A stretch of DNA of 5,495 bases from Microcaldota archaeon (lineage in GTDB: Archaea; Iainarchaeota; Iainarchaeia; Iainarchaeales; JAGVWC01): positions 1-5,495 of the forward strand of contig JAHJAQ010000138.1 of the NCBI GenBank assembly GCA_018813975.1, read 5' to 3'. Position 1 is the stretch's first letter. Every line of letters starts with the position of its first letter. The translations under genes were made by a program, and so were the position numbers. Below the pieces are notes generated by a model. That model ran no database searches. It had not been told where the DNA came from and saw only the letters and a list, made by a program, of their open reading frames with translations. Below are positions 1 through 5,495 of the stretch, in pieces.

Positions 1-3000
1 ATCATTTTCTGTTTCTGTTTTTAGTGTTTTGGCTTTTTCCAGGTTTTCTTCCAGTTCTTTTTTGGTTTTGGTAAAAAGTGATATAGCCTGGGCAAACTCG
101 TTTTTTTCGAACAATAATTGGAACTCATTTAGGAATCGCACCTGCTTTTCGGAAAGTAATCCTATAGATTGTTGAAAACGTTTTTCCAAGTCTTTTTTCT
201 GAAAGGGTAAAAAAATGCCTGTTTGGATTACTTCTTTTTCAGAGTTTTCACTAAACCAGGATAGCATGATTTTGAGTTGTGCTTGCAATCCTTCTTCGGA
301 AACCAGTATTTGGAAGGATTGAATGGTTTGGTTAGCGTTTTCTGCTTTTTCTTGTACCAGTTGATTCACTTTTTGTTTGGCTTCTTCCAAAATCGTTTTG
401 GTTGTTTCTAATTGTTGCAAGAATTCTTGGGAATTAGAATGCCACGCACTTTGCTCTAAAACAATCAATGCTTCTGTGATTGTTTGTTTTTCTTGTAGCG
501 CTATTGTATTATCTGAGAGTAACTCACTAATGAGTTCTATTATTTCTTTTCCGTTTTTTTGAAGTTCTTGTTGTTTTGCTTCAAATGCTTTGCGGTTTGT
601 GGTTTTTCCTTCTTCTAATGCTGCGAGTGCTTTTAGGGCTAGAATGCTTGCCGCTTGAAAATCTTGGTTTTCACTACTCAAATCGGCTTGGGCCAATAAT
701 TGTTTTGCTTTTTGAATGCGTTGCTCGAGTTCTTCTCCAATGCTTAAAAAATCCTGTTCAAATAGTTGTGTTGCAAGTTTTTCTAGTTCGCTAATTTTTT
801 CTCCAATTTTTGTTTTTGTTTCCAAAAATTGTTGCTCATCAAACCGATTGGTCTTGGCTTTTTCTTGTAATTCTCGTGTTTCATTTGCAAGCTTGAAAAC
901 CGTTCCTAGTGTTGCGTTTTCACTTTGTGAGACTCCCAGTAATTCTGCTAACAAGCGCCGGGCACTCTGTTGTTGGCTTCCTTGCGCAGTTCGAATGAGC
1001 TCTTCCAATGCTTGCTTTGTTTCTTTTATTATTTCTTCTAATAGGGTTTGCTGGTCATCCACTATACCAAAAACGGTTATAATCGTGGTTTGTCTGGGGG
1101 TTAGTTCCTTCAATTCAATGCGAATTTCGCTTTCTAATGTAGTAATGGAAAGCTTTTTTCCTTTTTCATCTCGCGCTTCTAGAGCAGATGCTGCTTGAGT
1201 GGGCAAAGCCAAAAAAATTTGGGGTGTTGGAATGGTTTCAGAGAGTGTATTGTGAATTTCGATTTTCCATTCCAATTGGTTTTCGATCATGGAAATATTT
1301 TCGATTAGTTTTAGGGGGTTTGGGATCGTGAAAAAAACCATGGCACTATTTTTTTGGGATACTTTTTCCAATCGAAAAGAAAGACTTTTACCATTTCGCG
1401 AAAAAGCAATTTCCTTATTGCGAAAAATAACCCAAACTCCGGTAGCGTTTTCGGTTTCGAGTGTGGTGTGCACTTTGAGTTCTTGGAATTCGGACTTTGT
1501 TTCAAATTCAATCTTTTTTTGTAGTAGCGCTTTGAATTGGTTTATAAACAAGAATTCGTTTTTTTCTTGCGTTGAAACGGATTGCTTCGATTGAATTTTG
1601 GCGGTACTAATTCCGCTTGGAACAGAAGAAAACCAAGTAGTTAGTCCGTTTGGTTTTTCTTCTATTTTAGTGATGTTTTGGCTTGCTTCTAGCAATTGGG
1701 GTTCTTTCCATTCTCCTGTTGTTAAAATAGATAAGGGCTGTTTCCATTCAATACTTGTGGGATTGGAGAAAACGAAAGTGCTGGTTACCCAATTGGTTTG
1801 GTTGGTTTCCAGAATGGTTTCTGAAAACGATTGGATTTTCGCCTTTTCCTCTAGAAATACTCTGAGTTGTATGCCGAATAATTCTCGTATTTCTTTTTTT
1901 TGGTTTTGAGTTTGGGCTTGAATTTCAGACAAAAGGGGCACTATTTTTTCTAATCGTGGCTGGTTATTTTCAAAAAATTTTTGAAGCTCTTGTATTTGTT
2001 TGTCCAAAACTTGAAAAGAAGCGGGTCTTTCTTGTACAACAGATAGTTGTTGCAACCCGGTCCAATATTGTTGGATTGCCAGAAAATTGTTCTGTATTTC
2101 TATTATGGCTTCAGTATTCAAAATGCGGTTAGTGACTTTTTGTTCCAGGCTTTGGCAGTCTAGTTCTAGTTCTTGCAAATCACTAGTGGGTTCTTGGCTT
2201 TTTGCTTGAAGGTTTTTCCACAACCATTCCAGTCCAATCATTGTTTCCGGCATGCTATCAAAAACGTTTTCCAAAAAAACCATGCACTGTTTGGTTTGTT
2301 CGTCCCGTTCTGCTTCAAATTGGGATTGGTCTTGTAAAAATAACGAAAGATTTTCAAATGATTGAATGGCTTTTGAACAATTGAATAGCTTGACTTGATT
2401 TTCTTGTTTTTCCTTAAACTCTGTTATAAAATAACGGGTTTGAGCCTGTAATTCTAAGGCTGTTTCATGGGCGTGCTCTTCGAGAACTTGGTTTTGTATT
2501 TGTTGAATGCGCTCTGAACACAATTCTATTAAACCACTTTTGAATTCGTTTTCCAAAAAGAAAAAATTGGATTGCCATTCTTCCAGCTTGGCTTGACTTT
2601 GTTTAAGGTCTTGTAAGGTTTCACCCAGCACTTTCGTTCCAAGGGCTTTTTGTTCCATTATGCGCGAAAAATCGTTTTGGATTTCCACTAATTGTTGGGC
2701 TAATCGAGATTGGGCGTGTGAAAAATCACTAACCTCGAATTGTTGTAGTGAAATGCGAGTTTGAGGCTGTAATGCCAACACCAATATTTCTAAGGTTCTG
2801 GGTTCTACCATATCTTCTTCTAATGAAAATTCGTGTATTTTTTGTTGATTGGTTTTAAGTTTTTCTTCAATTGTCTGTTGTAACTCGTCTATTTTTTTGT
2901 TTAATTGGTCTTGGTGTTCCACAAGTGTTTGGGTTAGTATAGCTGTTTCTTGGGCCACAGAATCGTTGGTGCCCACTAAATCTCGGTACCCTGAGAAAAA

Positions 3001-3816
3001 GGGAAATGCCGGAAATGTTTTCAAAGTAGCAATGCTTTCTTGTATGCGTTGGGCTTCGGTAAATTGCCCCGTCAAATCGATTACCAGCCCCCCAAAAATA
3101 GGCAAGAGCGGTTCTGCTTTAGGTAGATTTTTCAAAACGTCTTGCCGATGCTCGGGCACGATATCTGCTAAGTGTTGAGAAGTAACAAATTGTTGTTCCA
3201 AGCCATATTGACTAAAAATCTGGTTGATTTTAGCTTGGGTTTGCAGTATTTTTCCTGCAAACGAATTGGACGGATTGGTATTTTTGCTTTGTAATTGGTT
3301 TAAATTGTTTTGAAGCAATATCCAATCATCAAACAAGGGTTCTTCTCGCACTAAATCTAGTTTTTGTGTTGTTAACCAATTTTTTTGCACCACTAAAAAA
3401 ACAAATGCTCTTTTGTTTGCTTCATCGCTTGCGTTGAACGCTTGAATTAGGGCATCATTTAAACGATTCACATGAAGGGGTAACTCTTGGAATTTGCTTT
3501 CACTCCAACACAACTTTCGAATTTCCTCTAGTTCTTTTTGGGCAGTATTAAAGTATCGCCAACTCAAAGCCAAATAGTTCTTGTATTCTTCCAGTATTCT
3601 ACGCGATTCAAATTCCAGAGTAGCATCATCAAAAAAATCAAACAACTCTTTTTTCACTTTTTCATAACATTCTTCTTGCGAATCACATTCAGGCACCATG
3701 GCAAAAGCACCACTACTCAAAGAAACACATTCGAATCGGAGCTCTTGCCATTGTTCTTGCGTCAAACAACCGCCAAAAAACAGTAACAAAACCAGTACGC
3801 CAAAGAACCAACGCAT
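1..3816 (-). CDS. Giant secreted coiled-coil protein with Cys lipobox-like signal and central beta-rich block; C-terminus outside window
   Basis: I translated this frame by hand from the ATG at 3816 to base 1: 1272 codons, no stop, so the protein is incomplete. The start is well fixed: an in-frame TAG lies six codons upstream (3832-3834) and the ATG opens a signal sequence, MRWFFGVLVLLLFFGGC, with Cys17 as a possible lipid anchor. Residues 17-52 are Cys-rich (C17, C30, C44, C50). Residues about 55-250 are mostly helical. Residues about 253-672 look like long coiled coil, rich in Gln, Glu, Leu and Lys. Residues about 673-917 are beta-rich and Ig-like, and 918-1272 return to coiled coil. Glutamine is about one residue in nine (my count, 136). 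Eleven N-x-S/T sequons are present. I recognise no enzyme motif and no Walker motif, so an SMC/Rad50-type ATPase is unlikely. A structural role outside the membrane is inference; the family is not recognised. Confidence 0.9.
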   Translation of the reverse strand, partial: MRWFFGVLVLLLFFGGCLTQEQWQELRFECVSLSSGAFAMVPECDSQEECYEKVKKELFDFFDDATLEFESRRILEEYKNYLALSWRYFNTAQKELEEIRKLCWSESKFQELPLHVNRLNDALIQAFNASDEANKRAFVFLVVQKNWLTTQKLDLVREEPLFDDWILLQNNLNQLQSKNTNPSNSFAGKILQTQAKINQIFSQYGLEQQFVTSQHLADIVPEHRQDVLKNLPKAEPLLPIFGGLVIDLTGQFTEAQRIQESIATLKTFPAFPFFSGYRDLVGTNDSVAQETAILTQTLVEHQDQLNKKIDELQQTIEEKLKTNQQKIHEFSLEEDMVEPRTLEILVLALQPQTRISLQQFEVSDFSHAQSRLAQQLVEIQNDFSRIMEQKALGTKVLGETLQDLKQSQAKLEEWQSNFFFLENEFKSGLIELCSERIQQIQNQVLEEHAHETALELQAQTRYFITEFKEKQENQVKLFNCSKAIQSFENLSLFLQDQSQFEAERDEQTKQCMVFLENVFDSMPETMIGLEWLWKNLQAKSQEPTSDLQELELDCQSLEQKVTNRILNTEAIIEIQNNFLAIQQYWTGLQQLSVVQERPASFQVLDKQIQELQKFFENNQPRLEKIVPLLSEIQAQTQNQKKEIRELFGIQLRVFLEEKAKIQSFSETILETNQTNWVTSTFVFSNPTSIEWKQPLSILTTGEWKEPQLLEASQNITKIEEKPNGLTTWFSSVPSGISTAKIQSKQSVSTQEKNEFLFINQFKALLQKKIEFETKSEFQELKVHTTLETENATGVWVIFRNKEIAFSRNGKSLSFRLEKVSQKNSAMVFFTIPNPLKLIENISMIENQLEWKIEIHNTLSETIPTPQIFLALPTQAASALEARDEKGKKLSITTLESEIRIELKELTPRQTTIITVFGIVDDQQTLLEEIIKETKQALEELIRTAQGSQQQSARRLLAELLGVSQSENATLGTVFKLANETRELQEKAKTNRFDEQQFLETKTKIGEKISELEKLATQLFEQDFLSIGEELEQRIQKAKQLLAQADLSSENQDFQAASILALKALAALEEGKTTNRKAFEAKQQELQKNGKEIIELISELLSDNTIALQEKQTITEALIVLEQSAWHSNSQEFLQQLETTKTILEEAKQKVNQLVQEKAENANQTIQSFQILVSEEGLQAQLKIMLSWFSENSEKEVIQTGIFLPFQKKDLEKRFQQSIGLLSEKQVRFLNEFQLLFEKNEFAQAISLFTKTKKELEENLEKAKTLKTETEND
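1066..1800 (-). other. Central beta-rich block, probably three Ig-like units (residues about 673-917)
   Basis: The composition changes sharply from Gln/Glu helical sequence to alternating hydrophobic, Thr, Ser, Trp and Pro residues. Unit 1 (about 673-745) contains TFVFSNPTSIEW and WFSSVPSGIS. Unit 2 (about 780-833) contains GVWVIFRNKE and AMVFFTIPNP. Unit 3 (about 848-917) contains LEWKIEIHNT, IFLALP and ELTPRQTTIITVFG. The order strand with Asn/Pro, Trp or Leu-Pro strand, a turn, then a Pro-containing turn before a Thr-rich strand resembles CARDB/DUF11-type modules of archaeal surface proteins. Short helical linkers join the units. Unit boundaries and fold are inferred by eye. Confidence 0.5.
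3766..3816 (-). other. Signal sequence with lipobox-like end (residues 1-17 of the giant protein)
   Basis: One Arg at position 2 is followed by an almost uninterrupted hydrophobic run (residues 3-14) and then Gly-Gly-Cys. The Gly-Cys pair at 16-17 matches the end of lipoprotein signal sequences. Phe14 at -3 is unusual, where Leu, Val or Ile is normal. The sequence turns polar straight after Cys17 (LTQEQWQEL), as expected for a mature lipoprotein. If Cys17 is not lipidated, the segment could be an uncleaved N-terminal anchor or a type I signal peptide; export is likely in each case. Confidence 0.7.
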
Positions 3817-3878
3817 ATCTACTATGATGCCCTAAAAAATACTAAGAAACCAGCAAAATTTCGACTGTAAACGAAAAG
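3817..3878 (-). other. 62-base spacer before the giant gene, without a clear Shine-Dalgarno
   Basis: This is the only real intergenic gap in the window. Its minus strand is AT-rich and includes TATTTTTTAGGG about 18-30 bases before the ATG. The only purine-rich run, AGGG, lies too far upstream for a normal Shine-Dalgarno. The gap is long enough for an internal promoter with a short or absent leader, but I see no convincing TATA box. I see no inverted repeat; the T-run could also be a weak archaeal-type terminator for the upstream genes. Confidence 0.45.
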
Positions 3879-4154
3879 CTATTCTGTTGGGGTTTGTGCT
3901 TGCAATGCCTCTAGTTCTTCGTAGCAGTTGGAAACTTCTCGGTTTACCAAGTCTAAGGATCCCCTGCATTCAGATAGTTTTCCGCCCAAATCATTGTTCA
4001 AATCGGGTTCGATTAAATAGTGTTCAATAGTACTGCCAAGCAAAATGCCGACTAAAAAGAAAAAGAGCATTAGAATGGTTTTGGCGCTGGTTCTTTTTCT
4101 AGAAAGACCTTTTTCTTCTTCTATTCCTTTTTTCTTGTTGCCGAATAATCCCAT
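3879..4154 (-). CDS. Small single-pass membrane protein with extracellular Cys-containing helix
   Basis: The product has 91 residues and ends in TAG. The N-terminus (1-25) is strongly charged and basic just before the membrane (LSRKRTSAK). One hydrophobic segment covers about 26-47 (LMLFFFLVGILLG at its core). The positive-inside rule places the N-terminus in the cytoplasm and residues 48-91 outside. The outer part is acidic and probably helical, with Cys63 and Cys77 exactly 14 residues apart, which is two heptads and would put both on the same helix face. The gene starts 4 bases after the 399-residue gene stops, with an AGGTGAT Shine-Dalgarno, so the two are almost certainly co-translated. 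I recognise no family. A small partner or stabiliser of the neighbouring surface proteins is inference; it could be covalently dimerised through the cysteines. Confidence 0.85.
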   Translation of the reverse strand: MGLFGNKKKGIEEEKGLSRKRTSAKTILMLFFFLVGILLGSTIEHYLIEPDLNNDLGGKLSECRGSLDLVNREVSNCYEELEALQAQTPTE

Positions 4155-4157
4155 GCA

Positions 4158-4164
4158 ATCACCT
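4158..4164 (-). promoter_or_regulatory. Strong Shine-Dalgarno AGGTGAT overlapping the upstream stop codon
   Basis: On the minus strand AGGTGAT lies three bases before the ATG of the 91-residue gene. It also contains the TGA that ends the 399-residue gene. It is complementary to the conserved 16S rRNA 3' end (AUCACCU). The overlap of ribosome site and stop codon implies translational coupling and supports both the start at 4154 and the stop at 4159-4161. Confidence 0.8.
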
Positions 4165-5358
4165 AAAATGATAGTACACGTACACGAGAATCGCTATAAT
4201 AATCAATACGATTCCGCCAATCCATTCAATGGGAAAAAAATCTTCTTCTACTAAAAAACTAGTGCTGTCACAAAAAGAATCTTCTAGTTCAAGATCCAAA
4301 TAGGCTATGTTACATCCAACCTCAAACCAACCTGCTTCTAGTGGTGTTACCAGCAATTCGAGTACCGTACTTTCACCAGATTTTAAAGAAGAAATACTGT
4401 GGGTTTCTTGGCTAAATTGCAATCCTGGCGTGGAAGGAAAAATAATGGCAATATTAGATATTTCATTAACCCCCTTATTGGTTATGATCGCTTGTACTGG
4501 AATGGCTTTTCCCACCAACACTCTTTTTTCCATGGTCTTGTTTAATACAATGCCGTGGATTTTTATGTCTGGTTCTAGTACTTCAATGCGTGGATAATTC
4601 GAAACCAGTTGTTTCTTTTCCCCAAACTCGTTTTCAAAAAACACAATCGCAGCAGGCAATGCAAATGGCCCTGTTTCAGTTGCTTTAATCGAATATGAAA
4701 AAGAAATGCTTTCATTGGGGGGAATGCTGCCCACAAAACTGGTTTCTCCTTTTACAAATGGAATGTGCTTGAATTCTATTACTGGTTTTCGATATAACAC
4801 ATTCACATCAACGGTTTCGCTTCCCGAATTATGTAATTCTACTGTAACAGAGAATTCTTGGTTCCAGGGGGGGTTTTTGGTGGAAATGGTTTTTACAAAA
4901 TCGTTTTCCTTAAATTCTGCCATAGTATAGGCACCATACAAAGAATCCGCTAAAAAAGTGGTTTTGGCAGTGGTGTTTGAATTGGTTAAACAAATCTCCA
5001 GAATATTTTCTTCCCACAATGTTTCATTAGGGAGTTTTACGCGAAACCAATTTTCCAAAAATTCCATGGCGTGGGCACTGGCAATGGGCTCTTGAATATC
5101 ATTCAAAAAAACAGTTATGTTCGCGTCCTCGCTTGGTACGGGTTCAAACAACACGTGCAATGAAACCACGGTATAAAAATCCTCGGTATTTTGTGTTAAA
5201 TCTTTGAATAATGGAAAGGTTTGGCATTGAGTAGCATTGGCTTCACTGTTTTCAAAGCCCGCAAAACCTAGGTCTTGAAAAGAGTTCTCTACAATGGTTT
5301 CAGCAATTGCCACTCCAAAAAAAAAACAGACCCCCAACAACAAAAAAACTCTTTTCAT
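4159..5358 (-). CDS. Secreted, C-terminally membrane-anchored protein with Ig-like (CARDB/DUF11-like) domains
   Basis: The product has 399 residues. Residues 1-19 form a typical signal peptide (Lys-Arg, then a hydrophobic core, ending VAIA before ETIVE, a good type I site). Residues about 22-145 form an N-terminal domain, probably beta. Residues about 152-262 form an Ig-like domain (FSVTVELHNSGSETVDV, then IPPNESISFSYSIKATETG). Residues about 264-370 form a second one (PVQAIITNKGVNEISNI, then LKSGESTVLELLVTPLEAGW). One membrane helix lies at about 379-396, with a tail of only a few residues, so almost the whole protein is outside. Six N-x-S/T sequons occur (N41, N80, N111, N128, N215, N273). 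Four Cys in the mature part (C45, C123, C349, C363) could form two disulfides. The pattern resembles archaeal S-layer-domain proteins (COG1361-like), which often serve as surface scaffold or adhesion modules. Domain type is moderately sure; function unknown. Confidence 0.9.
   Translation of the reverse strand: MKRVFLLLGVCFFFGVAIAETIVENSFQDLGFAGFENSEANATQCQTFPLFKDLTQNTEDFYTVVSLHVLFEPVPSEDANITVFLNDIQEPIASAHAMEFLENWFRVKLPNETLWEENILEICLTNSNTTAKTTFLADSLYGAYTMAEFKENDFVKTISTKNPPWNQEFSVTVELHNSGSETVDVNVLYRKPVIEFKHIPFVKGETSFVGSIPPNESISFSYSIKATETGPFALPAAIVFFENEFGEKKQLVSNYPRIEVLEPDIKIHGIVLNKTMEKRVLVGKAIPVQAIITNKGVNEISNIAIIFPSTPGLQFSQETHSISSLKSGESTVLELLVTPLEAGWFEVGCNIAYLDLELEDSFCDSTSFLVEEDFFPIEWIGGIVLIIIAILVYVYYHFR
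5355..5358 (-). promoter_or_regulatory. ATGA stop-start overlap coupling two genes
   Basis: The TGA ending the rightmost gene shares bases with the ATG of the 399-residue gene. An AGGGAT sequence lies a few bases upstream as an imperfect Shine-Dalgarno. Such overlaps usually mean translational coupling and one transcript, so the surface-protein genes have no separate promoter here. Confidence 0.75.
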
Positions 5359-5495
5359 TTAATCCCTTTTTGCCGTAGTTTTCTTATAATACTGGTAATA
5401 GTGTGCTTTAATTCTTTATCATTATGGAATTCCATTATTTTTTGTGTCGAATAATGCTTTTTGGCTTTTTTCAGGCAATAATCAATGCCTTCGCA
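5355..5495 (-). CDS. C-terminal end of an unrecognised basic protein
   Basis: Only the last 46 residues are in the window, read from the right edge to TGA. The frame has no internal stop and ends exactly at the next gene's start, which supports its being real. The segment is Lys-rich with two Cys near its visible start (CEGIDYCLKKAKKHY). It continues with a Lys/His-rich helical stretch and ends in TITSIIRKLRQKGIK. It has no membrane segment and the basic tail suggests a cytoplasmic protein. The last 25 residues could be a helix pair from a helix-turn-helix or another nucleic-acid-binding fold, but too little is present to name a family. It is likely co-transcribed with the downstream envelope genes, which need not mean a shared function. 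Confidence 0.7.
   Translation of the reverse strand, partial: CEGIDYCLKKAKKHYSTQKIMEFHNDKELKHTITSIIRKLRQKGIK

Noticed and set aside
716..1198. Plus-strand open frame of 160 codons, the longest on that strand
   Set aside because: It lies wholly opposite the giant coding frame. Its product is Ser/Cys/Phe-rich, as expected from the complement of Glu/Lys/Gln codons, and has no sensible domain or ribosome site.
1311..1511. Minus-strand open frame of 66 codons
   Set aside because: It overlaps the giant gene in another frame on the same strand, and the giant frame is continuous through it.
1289..1909. Two consecutive plus-strand open frames of about 100 codons
   Set aside because: They are antisense to the beta-rich block of the giant gene, and their composition is that of a complement shadow.
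2849..3178. Plus-strand open frame of 109 codons
   Set aside because: It is antisense to the helical region of the giant gene, with Ser/Cys/Trp-rich shadow composition.
1..3816. SMC/Rad50-type ATPase identity for the giant coiled-coil protein
   Set aside because: The N-terminus is an export signal and no Walker A (GxxxxGKS/T) is present in the visible sequence. The central block is beta-rich and Ig-like instead of an SMC hinge or zinc hook CxxC.
3854..3863. CGAAATTTTG on the minus strand as a BRE/TATA-like promoter for the giant gene
   Set aside because: It only loosely resembles an archaeal promoter, and such AT-rich strings are frequent here. It is placed 38-47 bases before the ATG, which is possible but not convincing.
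4045..4930. Three plus-strand open frames opposite the two membrane-protein genes
   Set aside because: They are antisense to well-supported genes with signal or membrane features. One even spans the junction between the two genes.
1..5495. CRISPR arrays, tRNA or rRNA genes, insertion sequences, long DNA repeats
   Set aside because: None seen. T-rich strings such as ATTGTTG and TTCTTC recur often, but they are codon effects of Gln, Glu and Lys runs on the minus strand and not regularly spaced repeats.

Overview
The window is a stretch of AT-rich prokaryotic DNA, probably archaeal, in which all credible genes lie on the minus strand and form one compact cluster. It reads from right to left: the 3' end of an unrecognised gene (5495 to 5355), a 399-residue secreted and membrane-anchored protein (5358 to 4159), a 91-residue single-pass membrane protein (4154 to 3879), and a very large secreted coiled-coil protein (3816 to beyond position 1). 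The first two genes overlap in an ATGA, the next two are 4 bases apart, and a 62-base spacer precedes the last. The plus strand holds nothing credible; its open frames are T-rich shadows of the minus-strand genes.

The archaeal assignment is inference, possibly a DPANN-type lineage. It rests on three things: Ig-like modules like those of archaeal S-layer-type surface proteins, many N-x-S/T glycosylation sequons outside the membrane, and a Shine-Dalgarno of the AGGTGAT type overlapping a stop codon. No marker gene fixes the taxonomy, and a Gram-positive or CPR-type bacterium is not excluded.

The main feature is the leftmost gene. It is open for at least 1272 codons (no in-frame stop from the ATG at 3816 down to base 1), so its C-terminus lies outside the window. 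The product starts with a hydrophobic signal sequence ending in a lipobox-like FFGGC. A Cys-rich N-terminal segment, a long Gln/Glu/Leu-rich helical region, a central beta-rich block of probably three Ig-like units, and a second long helical region follow. This suggests an extracellular rod or tether attached to the membrane surface.

The two proteins encoded just upstream are also predicted to face outward: one carries Ig-like domains on a C-terminal membrane helix, the other a short Cys-containing helix on an N-terminal membrane anchor. The simplest reading is an envelope module of three co-expressed partners. Its function cannot be named from sequence alone. The promoter presumably lies upstream of the window, because the rightmost gene enters from outside.
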